From positions 1-51,323 of the forward strand of contig JACPAL010000008.1 of NCBI GenBank assembly GCA_016180855.1: a stretch of DNA of 51,323 nucleotides, read 5' to 3'. The translations under genes and the position numbers were made by a program. The notes under the pieces are model-generated. The model was not told the origin of the DNA. It worked only from the letters and a program-made list of their open reading frames with translations, and searched no databases. Source of the stretch: Deltaproteobacteria bacterium. Lineage in GTDB: Bacteria > UBA10199 > JACPAL01. This document shows positions 1 through 9,252 of the stretch, piece by piece. Each line of letters starts with the position of its first letter. The stretch's first letter is position 1.

Positions 1-142
1 TCACGTCGTCAACGCACCATCAAGTACGCCTCCTCGTTCGTCAGCCGCTGCCTCGTATCACTCGTTTCTCCCAAAGATGCAGCATGGTAATGGCAGGCAT
101 CCTACCAACACGCTCTGCTCAGGGCAACCGCAATTTAGGAGT

Positions 143-2155
143 TCAAACCTTGATTCCCAAGGTCAGCTCCCGGTCTCTCAACACCCGGATTTGATCCCGA
201 ATCTCGGCAGCCTTTTCAAACTCCATAGCGGTAGCGGCCTTCTTCATCTTCTCCTTCAACTCTTGAATGGTGGTCGCCAGTTGATCGGCCGACACCTCTT
301 GTCCAACACCTTGCTTTTCAACAGGAACGGTAAAATAATCCTTTTCGTAAACAGACCGAAGGGCCTCACTGATATTCTTCTTAATCGACGTCGGGGTAAT
401 CCCATGCTTCGTGTTGTATTCGGCCTGGACCTCCCGGCGCCGCCGGGTTTCTGCCAGCGCCTTCTTCATCGATTCGGTCTCCTGATCGGCATAAAGAATC
501 ACCTCGCCATTGGCATTCCGTGCCGCGCGACCAAAGGTCTGGATGAGTGACCGTTCCGATCTCAAAAAGCCCTCTTTGTCGGCATCAAGGATCGCAACGA
601 GCGAGACCTCGGGCAAATCCAATCCCTCGCGCAGAAGATTGATCCCAATCAGGACATCAAATTCCCCCAGCCGGAGGGAACGCAAAATCTCTACCCGCTC
701 CAGTGTCTCCACATCGGCATGAAGGTATTTCACACGTATCCCTTTCTCCTGATAGAAACGGGTCAGATCCTCGGCCATTTTTTTGGTCAGTGTCGTTACC
801 AAAACCCTTTCCTTTCGTTCAACGCGGGCCCGAATCTCCTTCTCCAGATCAGCGACCTGCCGAGCCACCGGGCGAACAACCGGTTTTGGGTCGAGCAGGC
901 CCGTTGGCCTCAACAGTTGTTCGACAACGAAACCCTTGGACTTCTTGAGTTCATAATCGGCCGGGGTCGCTGAAACATAGACCGTCTGATTCGCCAACTT
1001 CTCAAACTCTTCAAACTTCAGGGGACGATTATCCTTCGCCGAGGGGAGGCGAAATCCATACTCAACAAGCGTCTGCTTCCGGCTCCTGTCTCCATTGTAC
1101 ATCCCGTTGAGTTGGGGGATCGTTATGTGGCTCTCATCAATAATGAGTAGAAAATCGCGCGAATAATAATCGATGAGTGTTGGAGGAGGCTCGCCCGGGC
1201 CACGACCCGTCAGATGGCGTGAATAATTCTCAATCCCCTTACAGAATCCCATCTCTTCCATGAGCTCCAGATCAAAGTTGGTCCTCTGTTCCAGGCGCTG
1301 GGCCTCGAGCAATTTGGCATGATTTCGGAGGAAGGTCAGTTGCTCCTGAAGCTCTTCCCGGATTGTCTGGATCGCCCGCCGGGTCTGTTCCTCGCGAGTT
1401 ACAAAATGGGACGCAGGATAGATTGTCATTTGATCCAAATCTCTTAGGACCGTCCCTCGTAACGCATCAATTTCTGAGACCCTCTCAATCTCATCACCAA
1501 AAAACTCGACACGAATCGCACGCTGTTCTTCATGGGCCGGGAAAATTTCCACCACATCACCTCGAACACGGAATGTTGCCCGATGGAAATCGTAGTCGTT
1601 CCGCTCATATTGAACCTTGACCAGATCTTTCAGAAGCTGGCTCCGCGGCAACTCCGCTCCTTTTTGAATGGAAACGACTAAACCATGATACGACTCCGGA
1701 GAGCCAATACCGTAGATACAAGAAACTGACGCAACAATGATCGTATCCCGCCTCTCCAGGATGGAACGGGTTGCCGAGTGGCGGAGCTTGTCAATCTCTT
1801 CATTAATGGAAGAGTCTTTCTCAATATAGAGATCTTGCGCCGGAACATACGCCTCAGGCTGGTAGTAATCATAATAAGAAACAAAATATTCAACGGCATT
1901 TTCAGGGAAAAGCTCTCGAAATTCAGAAAAAAGTTGAGCGGCCAGGGTCTTGTTGGGCGCAATCACCAACGCTGGTCTGTTCAGATTGGCGATGACATGG
2001 GCCATGGTAAAGGTCTTGCCCGATCCCGTCACCCCCAGAAGGGTTTGATGCCGTTCACCCTTTTGCAAACCCTCTATCAGTGAGGCAATCGCCCTTGGCT
2101 GATCCCCCTTGGGAGAAAACTCTGATACCAGTTTGAACTTTTTTGAATCCCTCAT
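143..2155 (-). CDS. uvrB: UvrABC excinuclease subunit B
   Basis: UvrB is the damage-verifying helicase-like subunit of nucleotide excision repair. UvrA loads it on DNA and it then recruits UvrC for dual incision. The 670-residue product is full length for the family. Visible landmarks are the Walker A motif [12 protein letters not shown] near residue 43, the tyrosine-rich beta-hairpin region [15 protein letters not shown] that clamps DNA, a DESH Walker B box near residue 339, late helicase motifs around [12 protein letters not shown] and QTFGRAARN, and a C-terminal UVR coiled-coil ([18 protein letters not shown]) that contacts UvrC. The ATG at 2155 gives the usual N-terminus. The gene stands alone and diverges from the gene at 2312 across an AT-rich spacer. 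I see no coding signal in the 142 bases left of its stop codon. Confidence 0.98.
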   Translation of the reverse strand: MRDSKKFKLVSEFSPKGDQPRAIASLIEGLQKGERHQTLLGVTGSGKTFTMAHVIANLNRPALVIAPNKTLAAQLFSEFRELFPENAVEYFVSYYDYYQPEAYVPAQDLYIEKDSSINEEIDKLRHSATRSILERRDTIIVASVSCIYGIGSPESYHGLVVSIQKGAELPRSQLLKDLVKVQYERNDYDFHRATFRVRGDVVEIFPAHEEQRAIRVEFFGDEIERVSEIDALRGTVLRDLDQMTIYPASHFVTREEQTRRAIQTIREELQEQLTFLRNHAKLLEAQRLEQRTNFDLELMEEMGFCKGIENYSRHLTGRGPGEPPPTLIDYYSRDFLLIIDESHITIPQLNGMYNGDRSRKQTLVEYGFRLPSAKDNRPLKFEEFEKLANQTVYVSATPADYELKKSKGFVVEQLLRPTGLLDPKPVVRPVARQVADLEKEIRARVERKERVLVTTLTKKMAEDLTRFYQEKGIRVKYLHADVETLERVEILRSLRLGEFDVLIGINLLREGLDLPEVSLVAILDADKEGFLRSERSLIQTFGRAARNANGEVILYADQETESMKKALAETRRRREVQAEYNTKHGITPTSIKKNISEALRSVYEKDYFTVPVEKQGVGQEVSADQLATTIQELKEKMKKAATAMEFEKAAEIRDQIRVLRDRELTLGIKV

Positions 2156-2311
2156 TGTATTCTCAATTATTTTTTATAATAAAATTTATAAAATAATTAT
2201 TATATTTCATATAGTTATTATTAAATACGTATTCTAAAAACAAATTAAACAAAAAAATAAACTGGACTCGCCGCTGCCGTTCGCCGATAATTCCTTTAAG
2301 AGGCCTTTGCC
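2156..2311. promoter_or_regulatory. AT-rich divergent promoter region
   Basis: This spacer separates the divergent starts of uvrB and the TIGR02147 gene. Positions 2160-2260 are extremely AT-rich compared with the flanking genes. A 10-bp palindrome AATACGTATT lies at 2224-2233, and several TATAAT-like hexamers occur on both strands, so no single promoter can be picked with confidence. The composition and divergent layout are observed. The regulatory role is inferred. Confidence 0.4.
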
Positions 2312-3139
2312 ATGCCGGATATCTTCAACTATCTCAACTACCGCCACTACCTCAAGGACTACTATTCCGAAAAAAAGGGGAAAAAGGGGTCCCATTTCTC
2401 CTTCAGGTCCTTTTCGAGGCTCGCCGGTTTAAGTTCTCCCAATTTTTTGAAGCTCGTGATTGAAGGAAAGAGGAATCTGGGGGGCGACGGGATTCAGAGC
2501 TTCATCAAGGGGCTCAGACTCAACAAGGAAGAATCGGTCTTTTTTGAGGACCTGGTTCATTTCAATCAGGCAACAACGGATGAAGAAAGAAATCAGCACT
2601 ATCAAAGGCTCTCCCGCTCCCGCCGGTACCGCCAGGTCAAACAGATTGAGAAGGATTACTTCGTTTATTTTTCACGTTGGTATTACGCCGCCATTCGTGA
2701 GTTAGTACTCCTCCCGGAGTTTAAGGAAGATCCAATCTGGATTGCCTCGAAACTGGCCCCTGCCATCACACCGAATGAGGCACGGGTTGCCATTGAACTC
2801 CTGCTCGAGCTCGGATTCATAAAAAGGGACAAGAATGGCAAACTGACGCAATCGGAAAGAAATATCACAACCGAACGGGAGGTCGCTTCCCTTGCAATCA
2901 AGAATTTTCATCGGCAGATGATTGAGAAGGCGGCAGAATCGATCGAAAAGACTTCTCATGAAAAGCGGGATATCTCCTCACTGACCGTCGCCTTGTCTAA
3001 GGAGAAGTTTGAGGAGACGAAGAGAAGGATCCAGGAATTCCGTCGGGAGTTGAATGTGCTTCTCTCCGAAGAGGGAAAAGCCGATTCGGTCTATCAGATC
3101 AATTTTCAGATCTTCAACCTCACGGAGGTCCGGTGGTGA
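2312..3139 (+). CDS. TIGR02147 family protein (DUF4423-like)
   Basis: The 275-residue product matches the pattern of the TIGR02147 family. The N-terminus is aromatic and tyrosine-rich (MPDIFNYLNYRHYLKDYY), followed by a helix-turn-helix-like stretch (FSRLAGLSSPNFLKLVIEGK, residues 34-53). A long helical DUF4423-type region then includes the typical RYRQV...YFSRWYYAAIREL segment around residues 110-135. The family is large and paralogous in Fibrobacter and occurs in Bdellovibrio relatives. Its biochemical role is not established, though the fold and N-terminal motif suggest a DNA-binding regulator. It overlaps the following lipoprotein gene by 7 bp, so the two are probably co-translated. ATG 2312 is the only start that gives the complete family N-terminus. 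A weak AAGAGG-like ribosome site precedes it. Confidence 0.85.
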   Translation: MPDIFNYLNYRHYLKDYYSEKKGKKGSHFSFRSFSRLAGLSSPNFLKLVIEGKRNLGGDGIQSFIKGLRLNKEESVFFEDLVHFNQATTDEERNQHYQRLSRSRRYRQVKQIEKDYFVYFSRWYYAAIRELVLLPEFKEDPIWIASKLAPAITPNEARVAIELLLELGFIKRDKNGKLTQSERNITTEREVASLAIKNFHRQMIEKAAESIEKTSHEKRDISSLTVALSKEKFEETKRRIQEFRRELNVLLSEEGKADSVYQINFQIFNLTEVRW

Positions 3140-3795
3140 TCTACCCAAAGTGGCTTATTCTCTTAGCCTTCCTGTCTCTCCTGATCACTGGCTGTCTCGG
3201 TATAGGAACGGAGACGGGAAATCCCCAGCGTGAAGGAACCAGCTCTGCCGATGGCGAGACGGGAAGTGCGGCATCAGAGGAGGAGGAGACAAGCTCCTAT
3301 TCCCAGGATGAATTCGGGGTCGTTGTCGAATATTCGGAGGACTGGAGCCTTTCAGAAGAGTTTCCGATTAGACAAACCGCAGGGGCCGTTGATGACAACA
3401 CCTTCGCATCAGACGCCGGAGGTGATGATGTCGCCGCCTCTTCACCTGGAAGTCGGGGAATCGATACGACCAATGCCCCCTCAACCGTATTTACAGATGG
3501 TGAAACTGAAGTAACGATATTCTTCGTAACCCTCGACACAGCACCAGCAAGCCTGCTGGGATATCTTGAAGAGACGTTTCCTGACCTGTCGAAAACAAGC
3601 TTTGTCCCCTTTTCCAACAGCTACATCTCAGGTTACCAATATGACGATCCGGCAGTTGGCTCCAATGGAGGCGATCAGCAGGAGTATTTTTTCTTAAAAG
3701 GATCCCGCCTCATCTACGTCGTAGCCGAGATTTTCGCCGATAAAGACGGCCGAACAAACTTTAACACCCTCATCAACTCCCTCCGTTTTCAATAG
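3133..3795 (+). CDS. Lipoprotein of the GTETGNP type, unknown function
   Basis: The 220-residue product begins with a lipoprotein signal: a hydrophobic core LILLAFLSLLITGC with the lipidated cysteine at residue 21. The mature protein starts GIGTETGNP, an N-terminal signature I associate with lipoproteins that sit beside TIGR02147 genes. A low-complexity Ser/Glu/Gly linker follows to about residue 55. The C-terminal domain (residues 55-220) resembles small alpha/beta folds that handle a post-translational or secretion role, but I cannot name it. The start is GTG 3133 or GTG 3136, inside the end of the preceding gene. This tight overlap implies that the predicted regulator and the lipoprotein act in one process. 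Confidence 0.8.
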   Translation: MVIYPKWLILLAFLSLLITGCLGIGTETGNPQREGTSSADGETGSAASEEEETSSYSQDEFGVVVEYSEDWSLSEEFPIRQTAGAVDDNTFASDAGGDDVAASSPGSRGIDTTNAPSTVFTDGETEVTIFFVTLDTAPASLLGYLEETFPDLSKTSFVPFSNSYISGYQYDDPAVGSNGGDQQEYFFLKGSRLIYVVAEIFADKDGRTNFNTLINSLRFQ

Positions 3796-3800
3796 AGGGC

Positions 3801-3818
3801 TGTATTCTTCAGAATACA
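3801..3818. promoter_or_regulatory. 18-bp inverted repeat, candidate operator
   Basis: TGTATTCT and AGAATACA form a perfect 8-bp inverted repeat around a 2-bp centre, just after the stop of the lipoprotein gene and 75 bp before the start of the beta-propeller gene. No T-run follows, so it does not look like an intrinsic terminator. The small spacer and symmetry fit a homodimeric repressor site. The role is inferred. Confidence 0.35.
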
Positions 3819-3892
3819 ATTTCATCCTCGCCAAGTAGCGCAAGGGGACTCCTTTCAACGATAATTGGTACAAGAAACAGAAAGGAGTCTTT

Positions 3893-5812
3893 ATGAAAAA
3901 CATTCTGTCAGGAACGATCATCGGAGGGTTTTCACTCCTCCTCGTTACACTTTCCGCCTGTAACGCAACGATGGAGGATGATGTCGATCAAGTCATCATT
4001 GACCCCGATCAACCCCAGGTTCGAATTGATTACAAGGATGGTCCGTCAAATTGCGAACGTCTGGATCAATATCTTAACGGATTTAAAGAGGCAGGGACCA
4101 ACGTGCCGACCTCCAACCCGGTGGCCTCATCACCAATGAATCAGTCGGATGGTGCAACCGCCAGTAGCGAGCCCGTAAATGACACTTCCTCTGACAACGG
4201 TCCAGAAGAGATGCCCGGCAGTCCACTTCAGGTGAGGGAGGCGGATATCGTTAAAGTGGATGGAAACAGGATTTATCTCGTCAGGCAGAAAGCGGGTGAT
4301 TCTAACTCCTCCTTGATGCTCTACCATCTGGAAAATGAACAATTTTTTCTCCAAGACAGCCTCAACATCAGGGGACTCTCAAAGGAGTTTCACCTCAAAG
4401 GGGATACGCTTCTCATTATTGGAGAGTCTAATAATCGAAGTTTTGAGACAAAATTGACCCTCATCAAACAAGACCAAAAAGGGAGACTCGTTGTGCAGCA
4501 GGAGACAAACTTAAGCAAGGCAAGATACATCACCTCACGCACGGTTGGTAGCACAGCCTATATCGTTCTTGAGTCATCTCTCCCTGTTTTACCCCCTTTC
4601 TGTTCTTGTGAGAGGACACTCGTACCCTATGAGGAGAAGTCCTCTGAATCGAAGAGACTAACGATGACAACGGTTCCATCTCAAAACCGTCTCATTTCAA
4701 TTCTCTCCTTCGAAATGGAACAAGAAAAACCAGACCTCTCGGCAAGATCAGTCGTTATTCAGGGGACCAATCCAATCGTCTCGGTGAATGAGGAGTCGAT
4801 CTACATCGGGACCTCTCTCATGAGAGGGGATTATTCCCAGATCTTCAAATTTGGCCTAAACAAGGAAGGGACAGAGGTCTCTTTTGAGGCGGCCGGTATG
4901 ATCCCGGGACACCTCTCCACAGCGTTTGTAGGCGGGGAGTACAATGACCAGTTCTCCATGGATGAATACGAGGGGTATCTGCGCGTTGCAACGACCTCCG
5001 GACAGCTCCGTCGATCCGGAAGATCCGGGACTGAGAGCTCCCTGTTTGTATTGAAGCAAGAAGGTGAGGAGCTCAAAATGGTTGGCACCTTGAGGGACCT
5101 TCATGCGGGTGAGGCGATCTACGCAGTCCGCTTTGTGGGGGATCGTGGCTATGTGGTGACCTTCAAGAAGATTGATCCTCTTTTTATTATTGATCTTTCC
5201 AATCCGGAAAACCCCGAAAAAGTAGGTGAGTTGGAGGTTCCGGGCTTTTCCACATACCTCAAACCACTTGATGAGCATCATCTCCTCACGATCGGTAAGG
5301 AGGCGGATGATCAGGAATCGTTCGCCTGGTTTCTCGGAGTTAAACTTTCCCTCTTTGATGTGAGTGATCCCTCTAAACCTCAGTTGGTTGACAGTGTTGT
5401 GATCGGTGAGCGAGGAACCGAATCGGAGGCATTGCGTGATCACCGTGCCTTCAATTATTTCAGCGAGAGAAATCTTTTGGCGATCCCCGTGGATCTGGTC
5501 GTTACAACACCTAACAACGATGAAGGCTGGCGATCCGTTGGCACTGTCGATCATTCAGAGGAACAGATTTGGAAGGTCGATCCCTCAAAGGGGTTTACCT
5601 TCATAGGGGCGATTCGCCACGATGATCTCCTCAATAATGAGACACCTGCCCAATGCTACGACTGGGACCGCCCTTATACTGAACGAGCCACCTTAAGGAG
5701 GGCCCTCGAGGTTGACGATCAACTCGTGACGCTCTCGGACAAAGGGCTCAAGTCAAATAGCTTTGAGGATCTCGCAGAGATTTCGTCGATCCTCTTTCCG
5801 CAGGACGGGTGA
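3893..5812 (+). CDS. Secreted beta-propeller domain lipoprotein
   Basis: The 639-residue product has a signal peptide ending in the lipobox LSAC (cysteine 23), so it should be a membrane-anchored lipoprotein. After a Ser/Pro/Asn-rich linker (about residues 55-110) comes READIVKVDGNRIYLV, the entry motif of the secreted C-terminal beta-propeller family (Pfam Beta_propel, COG4880), distantly related to WD40. Repeating blade-like strands continue to the C-terminus, with conserved segments such as LRDLHAGEAIYAVRFVGDRG and DPLFIIDLSNPENPEKVGEL. The catalytic or binding role of the family is unknown. A ribosome site AAAGGAG lies 5 bases before ATG 3893. It follows the lipoprotein gene by 97 bp and may form an envelope module with it. 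It ends 8 bp from the convergent cysS gene. Confidence 0.9.
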   Translation: MKNILSGTIIGGFSLLLVTLSACNATMEDDVDQVIIDPDQPQVRIDYKDGPSNCERLDQYLNGFKEAGTNVPTSNPVASSPMNQSDGATASSEPVNDTSSDNGPEEMPGSPLQVREADIVKVDGNRIYLVRQKAGDSNSSLMLYHLENEQFFLQDSLNIRGLSKEFHLKGDTLLIIGESNNRSFETKLTLIKQDQKGRLVVQQETNLSKARYITSRTVGSTAYIVLESSLPVLPPFCSCERTLVPYEEKSSESKRLTMTTVPSQNRLISILSFEMEQEKPDLSARSVVIQGTNPIVSVNEESIYIGTSLMRGDYSQIFKFGLNKEGTEVSFEAAGMIPGHLSTAFVGGEYNDQFSMDEYEGYLRVATTSGQLRRSGRSGTESSLFVLKQEGEELKMVGTLRDLHAGEAIYAVRFVGDRGYVVTFKKIDPLFIIDLSNPENPEKVGELEVPGFSTYLKPLDEHHLLTIGKEADDQESFAWFLGVKLSLFDVSDPSKPQLVDSVVIGERGTESEALRDHRAFNYFSERNLLAIPVDLVVTTPNNDEGWRSVGTVDHSEEQIWKVDPSKGFTFIGAIRHDDLLNNETPAQCYDWDRPYTERATLRRALEVDDQLVTLSDKGLKSNSFEDLAEISSILFPQDG

Positions 5813-5820
5813 AGGAAACG

Positions 5821-7242
5821 CTACTTCACTGTCCAGGTCGTCGTCCCGTCCGGATTGTCCCGAAGTTCAATGCCCTTCGCGAGAAGCTCCTTGCGGAGGG
5901 CATCCGCTCTTTGCCAATCCTTCAAGCGTTTTGCCTCCAACCTTTCACGGATTTTTGATTCAACCTGTTCCGGAGCAAGCTGACTGGAAACAAGCGAGTT
6001 TTTCTTTCTCTTTTCCAGAAACTGAACCGGATCCTCTCCAAAAATGCCAAGAACTGTACTGCTTTTTTGGAGTTCCTCAAAGAAGCAATCCCGGCTGGCA
6101 GGATCAACCGAAGTTTGTTTATCCAGCCAGCTATTGAGCCGGCGAAGTCGGTTAAACAAAGTCCCTATGAACTGGGCGGTATTGAAGTCATCATCCAGGT
6201 TTTTTTCAAACGTGGAGAGCAGATTCATCTCAGGCAGCGGTTCACTCCCGGCCGGGAGTGACTTGAGTCTGGCAAGCGTCTCATAAAACCGTGTCACCGC
6301 CTCGGCGGCATCATCCAAAACAGATTCGTTAAAATTAAGGGGGCTTCGATAATGACTCGACAACAGAAAAAAACGGACCGCCTCCGATGGCCAATGGGAA
6401 AGTATATTACGAACTGTTTTTATGTTCCCCAGCGATTTGCTCATCTTTTCCTGGTCGATGTTCACAAAACCATTGTGAATCCAGTACCGAACAAACGGGT
6501 TTCCCGTGGCCGCCTCACTCTGGGCAATCTCATTTTCATGATGAGGAAAGATCAAATCTCTTCCGCCCCCATGAATATCAAAACTCTCTCCCAAATACTT
6601 CATGCTCATCGCACTGCACTCCAGGTGCCAACCCGGCCTCCCTTCGCCCCACGGCGAGGCCCATTTTGGCTCTCCCGGCTTGGCACCCTTCCAGAGGACA
6701 AAATCGAGCGGGTCCTTTTTCTTCTCATCCACTCCAACCCGGGCCCCTGATTCGAGCTCATCAATCTTTTTATGGGACAGATTGCCGTATCCTTGAAAGC
6801 TCCGGACGGAATAGAGGACATCCCCTCCCACCTGATAGGCAAACCCCTTCTGTTCAAGCTCTCGAATCAAATCGAGCATCTCCTGGATGTGGAGGCTGGC
6901 TCGTGGCTCCTTGTGAGGTGGTTGAACACCCAAATTCTTCATGACCTCCGTGTAGGATTGAATATATTTTTCAGAAACAGCCTCACAGGAAAGACCAGAG
7001 TCGTTCGCCTTCTTGATGATCTTGTCATCAACATCGGTAAAATTGCGGACGTAGGTCACATCATACTTGCGATACAAAAGGTACCGATAGATTGTGTCAA
7101 AAACCACGGCGGCACGGGCATGTCCCAAATGGGATTCATCGTAGGCCGTGATACCGCAAACATACATTCGGACATGGGGGGGATGAATCGGTGTAAAATT
7201 CTCTTTTCGACGCGTCAGACTGTTGTAAATCGTGAGGCTCAT
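5821..7242 (-). CDS. cysS: Cysteine--tRNA ligase
   Basis: This enzyme charges tRNA-Cys with cysteine in the cytoplasm. The 473-residue product is typical of bacterial CysRS. The class I signature HLGHARAA follows MYVCGITAYD near residue 28, whose cysteine is a zinc ligand. WHLECSAMS and the HHENEIAQSEA box supply the remaining zinc-site residues. KMSKSLGN near residue 268 is the KMSKS loop. The C-terminal anticodon region is complete. It is the last gene of a minus-strand operon (carD, ispD, ispF, cysS). Its ATG at 7242 overlaps the ispF stop by 4 bp, which implies coupled translation. Confidence 0.98.
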   Translation of the reverse strand: MSLTIYNSLTRRKENFTPIHPPHVRMYVCGITAYDESHLGHARAAVVFDTIYRYLLYRKYDVTYVRNFTDVDDKIIKKANDSGLSCEAVSEKYIQSYTEVMKNLGVQPPHKEPRASLHIQEMLDLIRELEQKGFAYQVGGDVLYSVRSFQGYGNLSHKKIDELESGARVGVDEKKKDPLDFVLWKGAKPGEPKWASPWGEGRPGWHLECSAMSMKYLGESFDIHGGGRDLIFPHHENEIAQSEAATGNPFVRYWIHNGFVNIDQEKMSKSLGNIKTVRNILSHWPSEAVRFFLLSSHYRSPLNFNESVLDDAAEAVTRFYETLARLKSLPAGSEPLPEMNLLSTFEKNLDDDFNTAQFIGTLFNRLRRLNSWLDKQTSVDPASRDCFFEELQKSSTVLGIFGEDPVQFLEKRKKNSLVSSQLAPEQVESKIRERLEAKRLKDWQRADALRKELLAKGIELRDNPDGTTTWTVK

Positions 7243-7712
7243 TGATCCGTCAGCAAAACGATGACCTGCGCCACAACCGCTTCGCCGCGGCCGACCTCTC
7301 CTATCCCCTCACCTGTCTTCGCCTTGATATTGATCCGATCGGCCGGTAGCCGCAACACCTCCGACAGGTTCTCTTTTATCTTTTTTAAGTAGGGCGCCAG
7401 TTTAGGACGCTCCAGGTGAACCGTCCCGTCAAGATTCTCAATGAGAAATCCGTTCTTATACAACAGGAGGCATGCTTCTTTCAAAAAATGAATAGACGAG
7501 GCGTCTTTCCATCGGGGATCTGTATCCGGAAAGTACCCTCCGATATCCCCCAGACCGGCAGCCCCTAAAAGGGCATCTGTGATGGCATGAAAAAGAACAT
7601 CACCATCCGAATGGCCGAGTGGTCCTTTGTCAAAAGGAATCTCTACCCCTCCCAACACGAATTTTCTTTGGGGAACCAGCTTATGGATGTCGTAACCCTG
7701 TCCGATCCTCAT
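7239..7712 (-). CDS. ispF: 2-C-methyl-D-erythritol 2,4-cyclodiphosphate synthase
   Basis: IspF cyclises CDP-methylerythritol 2-phosphate to MEcPP with loss of CMP in the MEP isoprenoid pathway. The product carries the metal-binding DIHKL motif at residues 8-12, the GHSDGDVLFHAITDALLGA motif near residue 40, and the C-terminal region INIKAKTGEGIGEVGRGEA. I place the start at ATG 7712 (MRIGQGYDIHKL, 157 residues) because the family begins there. The upstream in-frame extension lies inside ispD. The gene overlaps the ispD end by about 32 bp and the cysS start by 4 bp. The product uses what IspD makes after IspE phosphorylation. No ispE is visible in this window. Confidence 0.97.
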   Translation of the reverse strand: MRIGQGYDIHKLVPQRKFVLGGVEIPFDKGPLGHSDGDVLFHAITDALLGAAGLGDIGGYFPDTDPRWKDASSIHFLKEACLLLYKNGFLIENLDGTVHLERPKLAPYLKKIKENLSEVLRLPADRINIKAKTGEGIGEVGRGEAVVAQVIVLLTDQ

Positions 7713-8397
7713 GAGATGCCTTTTCCCAAATCGGGAGGAATGTCTTTGCCAATTCCCAATCATCCCGGGTGGTAATCTTTATATTCCAAGGAAGCCCTGT
7801 AATCACCTTAATTTTTCTGCCAAGGCGTTCCACGAGCATCGCCTCGTCCGTCCCATAGAAATTATCTTTTGTTGCCTTCTCAAAAGCCTCTCTCAGGATC
7901 TCATAGGAAAACGCCTGGGGAGTCTGAATACTCCAAAGGTAGGTTCGATCAATCGTTTCTCTCACCCAGCCTTCCTCTGTGACACTTTTTGTGGTCTCTT
8001 TTAATGGCAGACCCGGGATACATCCCCCAACCGCCTGGGCCCCTTCCAGGACTGATTCAATGAGAGAGGGGGTTACAAACGGCCGTACCCCATCATGAAC
8101 CAGAACAAAATCGCACGAAGGTAATATCTTGAGCCCTAGACGGACCGATTCCTGACGTTCCTTTCCTCCCGGGTAGATTTGAACCGGTTTTTTACGGGCA
8201 ATCCACTGGCTCCACTGCTGGACCGCCGAGGTCTCCCCTTCAGGAACAGCAAGATAAACCCCATCAATGAGAGGAGAATTCTCAAAGGCACGCAATGTAT
8301 AGGAGAGAAGCGGCTGCCCTTCCAGGTCCAGAAACTGCTTTTGAGCCCCAAAGCGTCTGCCGATTCCTGCTGCAGGAATAATGGCAAAAACCTTCAT
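7681..8397 (-). CDS. ispD: 2-C-methyl-D-erythritol 4-phosphate cytidylyltransferase
   Basis: IspD transfers CMP from CTP to methylerythritol 4-phosphate in the MEP pathway. The N-terminal nucleotide-binding motif is IPAAGIGRRFG, with QKQFLDLEGQPLL after it. VLVHDGVRPFV in mid-protein and the downstream IKITTRDDWELA segment are characteristic. The start is ATG 8397, whose A is also the last base of the carD stop (TGATG arrangement). A TTG one codon earlier is a less likely alternative. The C-terminus (WEKASHEDRTGLRHP) runs about 10 codons into ispF, giving an unusually long coding overlap. The product is about 238 residues, close to the family norm. Confidence 0.97.
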   Translation of the reverse strand: MKVFAIIPAAGIGRRFGAQKQFLDLEGQPLLSYTLRAFENSPLIDGVYLAVPEGETSAVQQWSQWIARKKPVQIYPGGKERQESVRLGLKILPSCDFVLVHDGVRPFVTPSLIESVLEGAQAVGGCIPGLPLKETTKSVTEEGWVRETIDRTYLWSIQTPQAFSYEILREAFEKATKDNFYGTDEAMLVERLGRKIKVITGLPWNIKITTRDDWELAKTFLPIWEKASHEDRTGLRHP

Positions 8398-8888
8398 CAA
8401 GACTTGAATATTTTTGTGATCTTTTTGAGGATCTCTTCCTCATCCTCTCCCTGGGCAATGGAGAGCTCCTTGACTAAAAGGCTACGGGCTGTATCGAGCA
8501 TCTTTCGCTCGCCAAAAGAGAGTTCTTTCTCAAACTTCAGAATGGAGAGGTCCCGCAAAACCTCGGCAATTTCATAAACTGAACCGGTCTTGATTTTGTC
8601 CATGTACTCCCGGTAACGTCGGTTCCAGGTCTGGTTATCGATCGCAATATCTCTTTCCTTAAGAATTTCATAGACTTCATCAACCTGATCCTCGTCAATA
8701 ATCTCACGGAGCCCAACCGACTGAACATTCTGCTTCGGCACCATGATTGTCATGCCGTTATCGAGAATTTTCAGGATGTAAAAAGTCTGTTTGCTCCCGG
8801 AAATTTCTTTGGTCTCAATCGCCTTAATTTCACCCACCCCATGAGCAGGATAAACCGCCTTGTCCCCCGGTTTGAATTCAGATGGCAT
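8397..8888 (-). CDS. carD: CarD-family transcriptional regulator
   Basis: The product has the CarD/CdnL layout. An N-terminal RNA-polymerase-interaction module (FKPGDKAVYPAHGVGEIKAIE, with the conserved YPxHGVG) is followed by a helical C-terminal DNA-contact domain (NRRYREYMDKIKTG, EVLRDLSILKFEKELSFGERKML). Proteins of this group stabilise open complexes at housekeeping promoters in several phyla. The start is ATG 8888, preceded by a strong AGGAGG site, which gives 163 residues. An in-frame extension to 8936 lacks homology-like features. It heads the operon carD-ispD-ispF-cysS. In the roughly 290 bp upstream lie a hairpin repeat and, on the other strand, tRNA-Phe. Confidence 0.93.
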   Translation of the reverse strand: MPSEFKPGDKAVYPAHGVGEIKAIETKEISGSKQTFYILKILDNGMTIMVPKQNVQSVGLREIIDEDQVDEVYEILKERDIAIDNQTWNRRYREYMDKIKTGSVYEIAEVLRDLSILKFEKELSFGERKMLDTARSLLVKELSIAQGEDEEEILKKITKIFKS

Positions 8889-9009
8889 ATTCCTAAAACC
8901 TCCTTTGTCCACTTGATTTGAAGCCCTGGCCCGCAAGCGTTGCTAAGTACTTCGACTCGTAATTACCATGACGTATATACAAAGCCAAAAAAAATACCCG
9001 CTCAGCACT

Positions 9010-9056
9010 AGTCCTGAGTAAATAAATTCGTCACCGAATTTATGAATCGAAGGACT
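9010..9056. repeat. Hairpin dispersed repeat, copy 1
   Basis: Positions 9022-9056 are identical over 35 bases to 28324-28358. The core is a perfect stem, ATAAATTCG-TCAC-CGAATTTAT. In this copy only, an outer pair AGTCCT (9010-9015) and AGGACT (9051-9056) extends the hairpin. The repeat lies between carD and the tRNA gene, outside any gene. It may be a REP-like element or an RNA hairpin. Its function is unknown. Confidence 0.75.
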
Positions 9057-9179
9057 AAGAGTCCGGCGGGTGTATCACAATTGGTCAAGATCGTCAAAAG
9101 CTTTCTTCCCCTTTTCTTGACACCTTTTGAAACCTTTGACATACCGACACCCTCCAAAGATTGTTTGTTGTTGTTTGGG

Positions 9180-9252
9180 GGGCAGGTAGCTCAGTCGGTA
9201 GAGCGACAGACTGAAAATCTGTGCGTCGGGGGTTCGATTCCCTCCCTGCCCA
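9180..9252 (+). tRNA. tRNA-Phe (GAA)
   Basis: The cloverleaf is complete. The acceptor stem is GGGCAGG (9180-9186) with CCTGCCC (9245-9251) and discriminator A. The D-arm is GCTC/GAGC. The anticodon stem ACAGA/TCTGT encloses the loop CTGAAAA, giving anticodon GAA for phenylalanine. The T-arm GGGGG/CCCTC contains TTCGATT. CCA is not encoded after the discriminator, so it must be added by CCA-adding enzyme. Confidence 0.97.

Noticed and set aside
1-142. A possible partial gene at the left edge
   Set aside because: Short frames exist on the minus strand, but none has a recognisable motif, and the stretch is too short to support a call.
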